Assembly (NCBI GenBank): GCA_020635395.1
Contig: JACJZV010000001.1
Location: 1,178,001 to 1,242,000, forward strand
Source of the DNA: Flavobacteriales bacterium
GTDB taxonomy: Bacteria > Bacteroidota > Bacteroidia > NS11-12g > UBA9320
DNA length: 64,000 nucleotides
Direction: 5' to 3'
Below are positions 39,566 through 48,133 of the stretch, piece by piece; the stretch's first letter is position 1; the number at the start of each line of letters is the position of its first letter. Position numbers and translations under genes: made by a program. The notes below the pieces were generated by a model. That model had not been told where the DNA came from and did no database searches. It saw only the letters and a list, made by a program, of their open reading frames with translations.

Positions 39566-42133
39566 CTACATTTTTATTAATCTGTTTTTTGAAATTGAAT
39601 TGCCTACGGCAATTTCCAAAATGTACGTTCCGTTTGATAGTTCATGCGTGTCAATGGTATCAAAATTTGTATCAACTTGACCGTGCATTACCATTTTACC
39701 TGACATATCCGCAATACGAAAGGAGATTGGTGGATGGTTCTTTTCTACGTCAATAAACAATACTTCATTAAACGGGTTTGGGTATAGTTTAACAGTATAT
39801 TTATTTTCAAGATTGGTTATGCCAACGTGGTCAGAAAAATACACCACTATGGTGTCTCGGGCTTTGCAGCCGTTGCTTGCCGTTACTTCTGTCCACACCA
39901 CTTTTTTATAAATGGTTTTATAATTCCGTTCTCGCAAAAGCACGTGGCTGGTGTCTCCTCCGGGAATAGTCCATACATATTTTGAGAATCCTACGCCGGG
40001 CGAGAGCCACACCGAATCGTTGTTTTTTAGATAAACATCTCCACCCAAATTTGGAGAGGGTGCCTGAAGAATGTTTAATTGCCGACTACCGAAAGTGTCT
40101 GTAACGTTGCATTCCTGTTGGTGGGTTATCAGGCGGTAATATCCGGCTTTGGGGTTTATTAAATTATCTTTGTTAAACGAAGAAGCGTTTAGGTCGTTCC
40201 AAGAGGTATTGTTTGTACTGTATTGCCAACGGTAGTTTACATCATACCCACAAACGTTTGGGTTAAATGGGTCTAAATTGTTGGAGCAAAGTGTGGTGTC
40301 TTTCCACGGAGTTTCCAATAGAGTATATCCTTTAGGGCCGGAAATTTCATAGGGGCCAATGTCCATCGTTCCGCATTGAATACGGGCATTTCCTGCTCTA
40401 TCCACACCATTCCATATATTGAGTGGAACAGGAATATGAAAGTTTTGGCCACGATTGAACACATCGGAGGTATCACACGTTTCCACCACATGAAAATCGA
40501 CATCCAACGAAGCATAGTCCACACCAATGCCTTGAGGTGGTTTTACAAAGTTTACTTTTTGGGTGTATAGGTTTTTGGTCTCGGAAAAGGGAACGGTGTC
40601 TGACCTGACAAGTGAATCGAAACCAATCCTAAGTGTAGAATATGTTCCACCCTCTAAAATAGAGTTATTACATTTTCCAGGAAACGGTTCTCTGTTTTCT
40701 GACCCGATAAAGTTGGCAACACCACCTAAATAGTCCTTATTATCTTGAACAATGCTGTTGTACAGATTAAGTTGCCCTCGATTACCAACACCAAGACCGT
40801 AAGAATATGACCAAGGGGCACCATTTTCAAATTCAGGGAAAGGTTTGGTGCTATCAATTCTTCCATTAAAGGCTATCACGGAGTTTAACAGATTAATATC
40901 GGAGTTAAAAAATGAGTAAAATCCTCTCCAGTTGTTGTGGATTAAACTATTAACTACATAAACTTTAGTAGATTGGGTTATGAAAATGCCATACCCTCTT
41001 TGTCCGGCAATTAGAGAATTACTATAGGTTCCGTGAACTCCTTGTGAAATGAATATGCCTTGTGCCATTTTGTTATTTATCAATTTACAATTGTCAACAA
41101 CCATATCGTTTGAACCACCATTGTTGTTAAAACATAAGACAACACTCCCCGAAAGACCATCAAGGCATTCGTTCTCAATAAAATCGCAATCCCTTACATA
41201 AAAGCGGACGTGGTTGCTGTAACTACCGTTTAAGGCAAGTATTTCTTTATCACGTATTTTATTATTTTTTACTACACAGCGTTCCATCCAAAAGGTATCC
41301 AGTTTAAGTTCGTCATAGTATGATCCACCATAGCGTATAATAGACCCTGCATCACAAAAGTTATTTTCAAAAAGACAATCTAATATTTTCACCCTGTTTC
41401 CGTCAAATCCAACCAAACCAGATGCTCGTGCGGTTTCATTGTAATCAATATAGTCAGGTGCAATACTCATATTAAACTTGAAATTTGAAGATTTAATTTC
41501 AACATCTGAGAAATTTGAGACAATGCAACTTCCATAAGGCCCATATCCCTGTGCTGGGTGAGTGCTGTTTGAGTCATAGGCTCTGTTTCTTACAAATTCA
41601 CAATCATTAATTCGACAGGTACTGTAGAATAGTCGCACGGCTCCTCCCGACAGAGAAGTATTATTGAAAAAATCACAAAAAGAGAATCGTACATTATCAA
41701 CCGAATCCAACAATACAGCCCCAAAGTCCCGCCAAGGGTCAGGAGTTATTTGGTAGGTGTACGAAAAAGTACAATGCTCAAAAAGGTTGCTATCAGCACC
41801 TTGTTCATTTTTAAAAATTTGTATGCCTCTCCATCCGTTGTTGGTGTCTTTTGCGGTAAATACAATGGGTTGTGCGGCAGTGCCTAATGCTTGCAGGCTG
41901 CCTTCCACATTTAGGTTATATGCTCCGTCAAATAAAATTTGCACCCCGGGTTTTACCACAAGGGTTTTTCCTTTGGGCACGGTAATGGTGGCTTTAACAA
42001 TATACGGGGAACCGCTTTTTAATAACTCTCCACTAACATCTCCGCCGTTGAGTGTTGTTTGTGCCAACGTTTTTTCAATAGAAAGGGCAAAAAGTAGAAT
42101 GAATATCAGTTTAAAAAAAAATCTATGGCTCAT
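39566..42133 (-). CDS. Large secreted beta-helix protein with type IX sorting domain
   Basis: This 855-residue protein has a signal peptide (LIFILLFALSIEKTLAQ). Residues about 30-530 form a right-handed parallel beta-helix with many short repeats (FEHCTFSYTY, RFSFCDFFNN, KILDCLFENNF, VRDCDFIENE, VDNCKLINNK, VVNSLIHNNW, LLNSVIAFNG). An Ig-like or PKD-type region follows. The end is a type IX secretion (Por) signal: YTVKLYPNPFNEVLFIDVEK, then SNGTYILEIAVGN and NRLIKM. It should be exported and anchored on the cell surface. Beta-helix folds often bind or cleave polysaccharides, but no catalytic motif was identified. Confidence 0.88.
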   Translation of the reverse strand: MSHRFFFKLIFILLFALSIEKTLAQTTLNGGDVSGELLKSGSPYIVKATITVPKGKTLVVKPGVQILFDGAYNLNVEGSLQALGTAAQPIVFTAKDTNNGWRGIQIFKNEQGADSNLFEHCTFSYTYQITPDPWRDFGAVLLDSVDNVRFSFCDFFNNTSLSGGAVRLFYSTCRINDCEFVRNRAYDSNSTHPAQGYGPYGSCIVSNFSDVEIKSSNFKFNMSIAPDYIDYNETARASGLVGFDGNRVKILDCLFENNFCDAGSIIRYGGSYYDELKLDTFWMERCVVKNNKIRDKEILALNGSYSNHVRFYVRDCDFIENECLDGLSGSVVLCFNNNGGSNDMVVDNCKLINNKMAQGIFISQGVHGTYSNSLIAGQRGYGIFITQSTKVYVVNSLIHNNWRGFYSFFNSDINLLNSVIAFNGRIDSTKPFPEFENGAPWSYSYGLGVGNRGQLNLYNSIVQDNKDYLGGVANFIGSENREPFPGKCNNSILEGGTYSTLRIGFDSLVRSDTVPFSETKNLYTQKVNFVKPPQGIGVDYASLDVDFHVVETCDTSDVFNRGQNFHIPVPLNIWNGVDRAGNARIQCGTMDIGPYEISGPKGYTLLETPWKDTTLCSNNLDPFNPNVCGYDVNYRWQYSTNNTSWNDLNASSFNKDNLINPKAGYYRLITHQQECNVTDTFGSRQLNILQAPSPNLGGDVYLKNNDSVWLSPGVGFSKYVWTIPGGDTSHVLLRERNYKTIYKKVVWTEVTASNGCKARDTIVVYFSDHVGITNLENKYTVKLYPNPFNEVLFIDVEKNHPPISFRIADMSGKMVMHGQVDTNFDTIDTHELSNGTYILEIAVGNSISKNRLIKM

Positions 42134-42260
42134 AATAATTCAAATTAAGGAATATTTACACGAATAGCCAAAGGCTTCGTTTGAATAAGTCAAATCAACC
42201 TCCCAATAAGTAACGGGACTTCAAACCAACCAACCAAACAAAAGTTCTATGCATCAAAGC

Positions 42261-42308
42261 ATCTAATCATCTAATCATCTAATCATCTAATCACCTAATC
42301 ACCTAAAA
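42261..42308. repeat. Tandem octamer repeat upstream of fhs
   Basis: Six consecutive 8-nt units of the form ATCTAATC: four perfect copies followed by ACCTAATC and ACCTAAAA. The array ends 30 nt before the fhs start, where copy-number changes could alter expression. Confidence 0.85.
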
Positions 42309-42338
42309 ACATATATTCGCAGCCCAAAGTTAAGAATA

Positions 42339-44006
42339 ATGACAGATATAGAAATTGCACAATCGGTAAAGATGCAGCACATCAACGATATTGCTGCCAA
42401 ATTGGGAGTAAAGGCAGATGACCTTGAGCAGTATGGAAAATACAAGGCTAAGTTGCCGTTGAATCTGATAGACGAAAACAAGATAAAAAACAGCAAATTG
42501 GTGCTTGTAACGGCTCTTACGCCTACACCTGCCGGAGAGGGAAAAACCACTGTTTCTATCGGTCTAAACGAAGGTTTGAACAAAATAGGCAAAAAAAGTG
42601 TGGTGGTGTTGCGTGAGCCATCTTTGGGCCCTGTGTTTGGCATAAAAGGCGGTGCTGCTGGGGGTGGTCATTCGCAGGTGGTGCCTATGGAAGACATCAA
42701 CCTACATTTTACCGGTGATTTCTCGGCCATTGAAAAAGCCAACAACTTGTTGGCAGCTTTGATAGACAACAACATTCAAAGCAAAACAAGAAGCCTAAAT
42801 ATCGACCCCAGAACCGTTATCTGGAAACGGGTAATTGATATGAACGACCGTGCGTTGAGAGACATCGTTATTGGTTTGGGCGGCAAAGGAAACGGCGTGC
42901 CTCGCGAGGACGGTTTTAACATTACTGCTGCTTCCGAAATTATGGCCATACTTTGTATGTCGAACAATTTGGAAGATTTGAAGCAAAAGCTGGGCAGCAT
43001 TTTTGTGGGTTATACCTACGACAACCAACCGGTATATGCCCGCGATTTGAATGCCGAAAACGCTATGACCATCTTGTTAAAAGATGCAGTAAAACCTAAC
43101 CTGGTACAAACATTAGAAGGCAACCCGGCCATTATTCACGGCGGGCCATTTGCCAATATTGCACAAGGCACAAACACCATTTTGGCCACCAAAATGGGAC
43201 TTTCGTTGGGAGATTATGTGGTTACAGAAGCCGGATTTGGTGCAGATTTGGGGGCCGAAAAATTCCTTGATATCAAATGTGGATACGGAAAACTTCGTCC
43301 GGAAGCATTGGTGTTGGTAGCCACCATCCGTGCTCTTCGCCATCATGGAGGTGCACAACCAGAGGAATACAACACACCAAGTGTGGAGCGGGTGCAAAAA
43401 GGGTTTGAAAACCTTGAAAAACACATTGAAAACAGCAAAAAATTTGGGCTAAACCCCGTTGTAGCCATCAATAATTTCTACACCGACAGCCAAGAAGAAA
43501 TAGATTGGTTGATAGAAAAATGTGCATCAATAGGTGTGCAAGCTGTTTTGAGCAAGGGCTGGGCTGACGGCGGAAACGGTACTCAGGATTTGGCAAAAGC
43601 CGTTGTTGCAGAAATAGAAAACGGAGCCAACAATTTTAAAGCTCTTTACGATTGGAATGCTTCGATAAAAGAAAAAATAGAGACCATTGCCAAGGAAATT
43701 TATGGAGCAGATGGCGTGGACTATACCTCAAAAGCAGAAGCCGGAATACGAACCATTGACAAATTGGGCTTGTCCGCATTGCCTATTTGTATGGCCAAAA
43801 CTCAAAAATCATTTAGCGACAACGAAAAGAAAATTGGTCGGCCAAGAGGATTTAGAGTTACCGTTCGCGAATTTGAAATTGCCGCCGGAGCCGGATTTGT
43901 TATCCCTATTTTGGGCGATATGATGCGTATGCCGGGCTTGCCTGCCGTTCCTGCCTCAGAAGGAATGACAATTGATGCAAATGGTGTTATAAGCGGTTTG
44001 AGTTAA
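42339..44006 (+). CDS. fhs: Formate--tetrahydrofolate ligase
   Basis: This 555-residue enzyme makes 10-formyl-THF from formate, ATP and THF. The P-loop is visible in LTPTPAGEGKTTVSIGLNEG (about 67-86). Other family strings are LREPSLGPVFGIKGGAAGGG, DINLHFTGDFSAIEKANNLL, GFNITAASEIMAILC, EAGFGADLGAEKFLDIKC, ALRHHGGA and KTQKSFSDNEKKIGRPRGF. Length is normal. It is followed after 18 nt by a lipoprotein gene that is probably cotranscribed. The promoter region contains the octamer array. Confidence 0.97.
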   Translation: MTDIEIAQSVKMQHINDIAAKLGVKADDLEQYGKYKAKLPLNLIDENKIKNSKLVLVTALTPTPAGEGKTTVSIGLNEGLNKIGKKSVVVLREPSLGPVFGIKGGAAGGGHSQVVPMEDINLHFTGDFSAIEKANNLLAALIDNNIQSKTRSLNIDPRTVIWKRVIDMNDRALRDIVIGLGGKGNGVPREDGFNITAASEIMAILCMSNNLEDLKQKLGSIFVGYTYDNQPVYARDLNAENAMTILLKDAVKPNLVQTLEGNPAIIHGGPFANIAQGTNTILATKMGLSLGDYVVTEAGFGADLGAEKFLDIKCGYGKLRPEALVLVATIRALRHHGGAQPEEYNTPSVERVQKGFENLEKHIENSKKFGLNPVVAINNFYTDSQEEIDWLIEKCASIGVQAVLSKGWADGGNGTQDLAKAVVAEIENGANNFKALYDWNASIKEKIETIAKEIYGADGVDYTSKAEAGIRTIDKLGLSALPICMAKTQKSFSDNEKKIGRPRGFRVTVREFEIAAGAGFVIPILGDMMRMPGLPAVPASEGMTIDANGVISGLS

Positions 44007-44024
44007 GATTAGAGCCTACATTAA

Positions 44025-44795
44025 ATGAATAAGTGGATTTATCTTTTTGTGGCGGTAGCATTATGGTCGTGCACCGATTCAAAGGAAAAATTGGCTGAAA
44101 AGATTGCAGCCCTCGAAACTGGGGAAGTGCAAAATGCAGAAACCAAAAAGGAGTTAAATGCTTTGTATGAGCAATATGCATTGAAATATCCGGATGATTC
44201 TGCCAGTCAATTTTATACCGAAAATGCGGCCATGTATGCCTTTTTGACAAACGATTTAGACAGGGCGTTAAAACTGTCTGAAAATAGCTTGAATCGTTAT
44301 AAAAACAAGGATATAATGCCGGTTATCGCCAAGATTTACGGTTTGCAGGGCAAAAGCGATTCGTGTTTGGCCGTGTTTGAAAACTACGCAAAGTTGGATG
44401 GGAAAAAGCTTGAATTTGCCGATGCTCGGATATATGTGGATAATTTGACAAAAGTATTAAAAAGTAAAAAGGATGAAGAAATATCCAAATTTGTAAGCGA
44501 AAAGGCAGCATTTGTAGAGAGTCAAGTTGGAGTAGAGCCACTTATTCCGTTGTTTGAAATGGTTTATAACACCTACCCAAAAAATGAGTTTTCACCGCTC
44601 GCCATGGCACGCCATGCCGAGTTTTTATCAGAAATAGGCAATGTAGAGCAAGCCACGGCTATGTTTCAAAAATTGATTGCTACCTATCCGGATACGCAAC
44701 TGGCAAAAGATGCCCAGATAATGATAGACAACAATATGATTGGAAAAACAGCAGAAGAGCAAATGCAAATAATCATGAAAAAGAAAGGAGTTTAA
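44025..44795 (+). CDS. TPR-like lipoprotein
   Basis: This 256-residue protein has a lipoprotein signal (LFVAVALWSC, Cys at about 16). The rest is helical with TPR-like pairs: YALKYPDDSASQFYTENAAM, AKIYGLQGKSDSCLAVFENY and GNVEQATAMFQKLIATYPDT, which ends with the typical ..YPDTQLAKDAQ of TPR/YfiO proteins. It is likely attached to the outer or inner membrane, acting as a scaffold. It lies between fhs and the DUF2853 gene and shares their strand. Confidence 0.8.
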   Translation: MNKWIYLFVAVALWSCTDSKEKLAEKIAALETGEVQNAETKKELNALYEQYALKYPDDSASQFYTENAAMYAFLTNDLDRALKLSENSLNRYKNKDIMPVIAKIYGLQGKSDSCLAVFENYAKLDGKKLEFADARIYVDNLTKVLKSKKDEEISKFVSEKAAFVESQVGVEPLIPLFEMVYNTYPKNEFSPLAMARHAEFLSEIGNVEQATAMFQKLIATYPDTQLAKDAQIMIDNNMIGKTAEEQMQIIMKKKGV

Positions 44796-44874
44796 CCTTT
44801 TCTATTATTGTTTATTTATGGTTTTTCGTAATATTGTTCCGATTTACAATGTAGTACTTAATAATTATTATAAC

Positions 44875-45222
44875 ATGAGCAAATTTGATGAAGCAATGGA
44901 CACCTACAAAGGTGAGATGGACAAATTGGGTATTAAATATGATGCCAACTTGCTACAAGCCGTAGCCAAAGGTTTAGGTCCGTCAATTTACAACAACGAT
45001 GCAAATAAAGTTTCTTGCTCGCAAGAGTCAGAATTGGAGACAGTTAAAAAGAACTTTTTAGTAGGAAAGTTAGGCCTGTCTGAATCAGATGATTTGGCGG
45101 GTGCATGCAGTAAAGTTTGTGAACAAATGGGTTCTTCAAACCGAAATAAATACCGAGCCATTTTCTATTATTTGTTGGTTAAACATTACAAAAAAGAAAA
45201 CGTTTACGCTTCGGCATCCTAA
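44875..45222 (+). CDS. DUF2853 family protein
   Basis: The protein has 115 residues from MSKFDEAMDTYKGEMDKLGI. The frame opens earlier (44818), but the family begins at MSKFDE. It is a small helical cytoplasmic protein (LLQAVAKGLGPSIYNNDANK, SCSQESELETVKKNFLVGKL). The family is widespread in Bacteroidota and proteobacteria and its function is unknown. A hairpin terminator at 45239-45273 closes the fhs / lipoprotein / DUF2853 group. Confidence 0.88.
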   Translation: MSKFDEAMDTYKGEMDKLGIKYDANLLQAVAKGLGPSIYNNDANKVSCSQESELETVKKNFLVGKLGLSESDDLAGACSKVCEQMGSSNRNKYRAIFYYLLVKHYKKENVYASAS

Positions 45223-45238
45223 ATAAAAAATGTTTTTC

Positions 45239-45273
45239 AAAAGCCGTCTTCTTGTAGGGCGGCTTTTCTTTTT
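45239..45273 (+). terminator. Rho-independent terminator after the DUF2853 gene
   Basis: AAAAGCCG and CGGCTTTT form the stem around a ~15-nt middle, followed by CTTTTT. It lies 17 nt after the stop codon. Confidence 0.85.
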
Positions 45274-45376
45274 ACCCTTTTCAGAACCTCACAAACCGAA
45301 CCACACTATCCATAAATCTACAAAATACTACCTCTCAACCCCAACTTTTTAAATATGATTATCTGATTGTTTCGCG

Positions 45377-45384
45377 TACATTTG
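45377..45384 (+). promoter_or_regulatory. -7 box of gene 45407-46174
   Basis: TACATTTG matches TAnnTTTG, 22 nt before the TTG start at 45407. Confidence 0.55.
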
Positions 45385-45406
45385 AAATAAAAAGAAACCT
45401 CGGGTT

Positions 45407-46174
45407 TTGTCTGAGAGAGAAATAAAATATCGGCCTCCGTTGAATTTTTGCAAAATAACAGCCGTTGTTTTTGCATTAGTTTGTTTGGCGTTTCCTTTGC
45501 ACGCTGATCAACCCAAAGAGAAAAAACACCAAAGTAGGGAACACTTTTTTGCCAAGTTTTATAAGTGGATGCTTATTGAATACAGCAACGATATGTGCCA
45601 ACGGATTAATGTTGATTTTAATGTATTAACCGAAAAAGGTAAACAACAGATTATGGCGGATAATCATATTGGCACGGCGGCCATTTTGCTTTATGAGTTT
45701 GCCACCGGAGAAGGGCCTGACACAAGATACTATATCGACTCATCTTCTTTTATTGACGAGATAAAAAACGGCTCGGCTGTTGATTGGATTTTGAACCAAT
45801 ATCTGTTGAGTTATTCAGAGAACGAGTACCTACAAAAATTTGACAGCAGCAGCAATCTTCTAAATTGTAGGTATCAGTTTTCGCCTTTGATAGAACCTAA
45901 TACGTGGAAATTTGCAATAAAACAGCACGTTCAAACCCTTCGGCAAAAAAACATTTCGCAGTTTGTTTTGGGTAGTGTTAATGCCGATGTTTTCTACATA
46001 AGCGATTCAACACTTGGAGTACATCTTTGGAATATGACTTCACAAAAATCACTTCTTTGGGGTTTAGGAAAACGGGTTCAACGTCCAATTTTGTTGGGTA
46101 CTATAACACAGCATATTGTGTTTGAACTAAGCCTCGAGGAAATAAAAGAGCATGAAAAAAGGGCAACCAAATAG
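45407..46174 (+). CDS. Secreted hypothetical protein, 255 aa
   Basis: The predicted start is TTG 45407. An N-terminal hydrophobic segment (ITAVVFALVCLAFPLHA) looks like a signal peptide with a long n-region. The mature part has no recognised domain; it is rich in aromatic and Ser/Asp residues (YYIDSSSFIDEIKNGSAVDW, YQFSPLIEPNTWKFAIKQHV). The stop codon lies inside the loop of its own terminator hairpin (46157-46184). It may be a periplasmic protein; a function cannot be proposed. Confidence 0.7.
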   Translation: MSEREIKYRPPLNFCKITAVVFALVCLAFPLHADQPKEKKHQSREHFFAKFYKWMLIEYSNDMCQRINVDFNVLTEKGKQQIMADNHIGTAAILLYEFATGEGPDTRYYIDSSSFIDEIKNGSAVDWILNQYLLSYSENEYLQKFDSSSNLLNCRYQFSPLIEPNTWKFAIKQHVQTLRQKNISQFVLGSVNADVFYISDSTLGVHLWNMTSQKSLLWGLGKRVQRPILLGTITQHIVFELSLEEIKEHEKRATK

Positions 46175-46184
46175 CTGCCCTTTT
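46157..46184 (+). terminator. Terminator overlapping the stop codon of 45407-46174
   Basis: AAAAGGGCA pairs perfectly with TGCCCTTTT around a 10-nt loop that contains the TAG stop (46172-46174). The hairpin is symmetric enough to work in either direction, serving also the convergent rplU-rpmA operon. Confidence 0.85.
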
Positions 46185-46207
46185 CTTATTTAGAAATTTT
46201 AAACTTC

Positions 46208-46468
46208 TTAATTTACAGAAGAATCAATATTAACAAAGGAGCGATTGTTTTTCCCTTTTTTGAAAACAACCACACCATTGGTCAAGGCAAATAGGGTATG
46301 GTCTTTTCCAATACCAACGTTATCTCCTGGGTGGTGTTTTGTGCCACGTTGTCTAACAAGAATATTGCCGGCTACCGCTTGTTGGCCGCCAAAAATTTTA
46401 ACGCCTAATCGTTTACTGTGCGATTCTCTACCGTTTTTCGAGCTACCCGCTCCTTTTTTGTGTGCCAT
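46208..46468 (-). CDS. rpmA: 50S ribosomal protein L27
   Basis: This 86-residue ribosomal protein begins MAHKKGAGSSKNGRESHSKR, the invariant L27 start, whose N-terminus reaches the peptidyl-transferase centre. It continues LGVKIFGGQQAVAGNILVRQ and HPGDNVGIGKDHTLFAL. The Gly/Ser-rich start has no N-terminal extension needing processing. It is the second gene of the rplU-rpmA operon, 4 nt after rplU, with its transcript ended by the bidirectional hairpin at 46157-46184. Confidence 0.97.
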   Translation of the reverse strand: MAHKKGAGSSKNGRESHSKRLGVKIFGGQQAVAGNILVRQRGTKHHPGDNVGIGKDHTLFALTNGVVVFKKGKNNRSFVNIDSSVN

Positions 46469-46472
46469 TGTT

Positions 46473-46784
46473 TTATCCTTTTATTGATTCGATTTCAATT
46501 TTTGTATAATCTTGTCTGTGACCGTTTTTAACACGGTAACCTTTTCTTCTTTTTTTCTTAAAAACGATAACTTTATCGCCTTTTACATGCTCCAAAACTT
46601 TGGCCGAAACGGAAGCTCCTTTCACTTGTGGTGTTCCAACATTGGTTTTTCCATCGTTATCCACCAACAGAACTTTATCAAAATTCATAGAGTCTCCGCT
46701 GTCGCCACTCAACTTATTTACATACAGTTGCTGGCTGTTTTTAACCTTGTATTGCTTTCCGGCTATTTCTACTATTGCAAACAT
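46473..46784 (-). CDS. rplU: 50S ribosomal protein L21
   Basis: This 103-residue protein binds 23S rRNA. Family strings are MFAIVEIAGKQYKVKNSQQL, VNKLSGDSGDSMNFDKVLLV, VIVFKKKRRKGYRVKNGHRQ and YTKIEIESI. It is the first gene of the rplU-rpmA operon, with a TACCTTTG -7 box at 46804-46811 giving a leader of about 15-20 nt. Confidence 0.97.
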   Translation of the reverse strand: MFAIVEIAGKQYKVKNSQQLYVNKLSGDSGDSMNFDKVLLVDNDGKTNVGTPQVKGASVSAKVLEHVKGDKVIVFKKKRRKGYRVKNGHRQDYTKIEIESIKG

Positions 46785-46803
46785 CGTCTTTTATTAAGGG
46801 CTG

Positions 46804-46811
46804 CAAAGGTA
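46804..46811 (-). promoter_or_regulatory. -7 box of rplU-rpmA
   Basis: The minus strand reads TACCTTTG, matching TAnnTTTG, 19 nt before the rplU start. Confidence 0.6.
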
Positions 46812-46917
46812 AATTTATTTTTCAAAAAATCATACAATTTGTTAAGATGTTGATTAGAATCGTTTTTCGGGGAAAAAGCCATTACGCTGAACATTTTTTT
46901 AGACTTATTTTCGCCAC

Positions 46918-47535
46918 ATGGCTTTATGGCATGGTTTATTGGCCGGGTTAGGCATGATGATTTTTATTGGGCCGGTATTCTTTTACCTGTTGCAAACTAG
47001 TTTGCAATATGGCACAAAGAGCGGTTTAACTGCGGCTTTCGGAATTTTTACAAGTGATATTTTGGCCGTAGTTGTTTGTTATCAATGGGCTTCGGTGCTG
47101 TTCGAAGGGGGCGAGAATAAATTTTGGTTGTCAATCATCGGTGGGTTTATTTTGGTTATTTTTGGTTTAGGTTATATTTTTAAACCTTCAATACCAAAAG
47201 ATGTTGATATTCATCATGTGAGCAAAGGAAAATATGCTTCTTTTTTTACAAAAGCCTTTTTGATAAATATTGTAAACCCCTTTGTTTTTGGGGTTTGGAC
47301 CGCCATTATTGGCTTGGCCGAAAAAGATTTTGGGCAAACCAATCAAGTAAAAATTTTTATGGCTGCGGCATTGTTTGGCGTTGTTTTTACCGATTCCTTA
47401 AAGGTGTTGGGTGCCAAATATTTGAGAAAATTTATCGAACCTACATTTCTCAGAAAACTTTATTTGGTTATCGGGCTTTTATTAATAGCCTTTAGCATCC
47501 GACTTTTTGTTTTTGCCGCCCAAACTGCTTTGTGA
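46918..47535 (+). CDS. LysE family translocator
   Basis: This 205-residue inner-membrane protein has about six hydrophobic segments. The start WHGLLAGLGMMIFIGPVFFY matches the LysE/RhtB pattern (G...GPG/V). Later features are AAFGIFTSDILAVVVCYQWA, GGFILVIFGLGYIF, KAFLINIVNPFVFGVWTAI and a final helix VIGLLLIAFSIRLFVFA. It probably exports amino acids; the substrate is unknown. It is followed after 40 nt by the DUF1761 gene. Confidence 0.85.
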   Translation: MALWHGLLAGLGMMIFIGPVFFYLLQTSLQYGTKSGLTAAFGIFTSDILAVVVCYQWASVLFEGGENKFWLSIIGGFILVIFGLGYIFKPSIPKDVDIHHVSKGKYASFFTKAFLINIVNPFVFGVWTAIIGLAEKDFGQTNQVKIFMAAALFGVVFTDSLKVLGAKYLRKFIEPTFLRKLYLVIGLLLIAFSIRLFVFAAQTAL

Positions 47536-47575
47536 TTTCCGGTCTTCGACTTACTTTTGATAAAAAACAGAAAAT

Positions 47576-48064
47576 ATGGGATTATTAATTTTACTTTTAG
47601 CGGCACTTGTGCCAATGGTTATCGGTTTTATTTGGTACAATCCAAAGGTAATGGGCAATGCTTGGATGGCAGAATCAGGCATGACCAAAGAAAAGGCAGA
47701 AGGAGCAAATATGCCGTTGGTTTTTGGTCTTTCGTTTGTGTTTGCGTGCCTCTTGTCTTTTGCAATGCACAGTATGACTATTCATCAAATGGGTGTTTAT
47801 TCCATTTTTAATGGCGACAAAAGCCAACTTGATTACATTGATTTTATGTCTAAATATTCCGAAAATTTTAGAACCTTCAAACATGGTCTATTTCATGGAA
47901 TAATTGGCGGATTGGTAGTTGCGTTACCCATTTTGGCCACCAACGCACTTTTTGAGCGTAAGAGTTTTAAGTACATTGCAATAAACGCTGGATATTGGAT
48001 GATTACTTTGGGAATTATGGGTGGCATTATTTGTCAATGGTCACCATGGCCAGGTTCTTTGTAG
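47576..48064 (+). CDS. DUF1761 family membrane protein
   Basis: This 162-residue protein has four hydrophobic segments. Family features are the N-terminal LLAALVPMVIGFIWYNPKVM, then WMAESGMTKEKAEGANM, FGLSFVFACLLSFAM and, near the C-terminus, FHGIIGGLVVALPILATNAL and YWMITLGIMGGIIC. The function of the family is not known. The gene ends 26 nt before a strong bidirectional terminator. Confidence 0.88.
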   Translation: MGLLILLLAALVPMVIGFIWYNPKVMGNAWMAESGMTKEKAEGANMPLVFGLSFVFACLLSFAMHSMTIHQMGVYSIFNGDKSQLDYIDFMSKYSENFRTFKHGLFHGIIGGLVVALPILATNALFERKSFKYIAINAGYWMITLGIMGGIICQWSPWPGSL

Positions 48065-48090
48065 TTCATAGATATGGTTTGGTAGAAAAT

Positions 48091-48133
48091 AAAAAGACCT
48101 GCCTTGTTTTTAAAATCGGGCAGGTCTTTTTTT
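48091..48133. terminator. Bidirectional terminator
   Basis: AAAAAGACCTGCC pairs perfectly with GGCAGGTCTTTTT around a ~15-nt loop, with T-tracts on both strands. It lies between the convergent DUF1761 and YbcI-like genes and reaches the stop codon of the latter. Confidence 0.9.

Noticed and set aside
42241..42308. Octamer array as a CRISPR
   Set aside because: Units are 8 nt and contiguous with no spacers.
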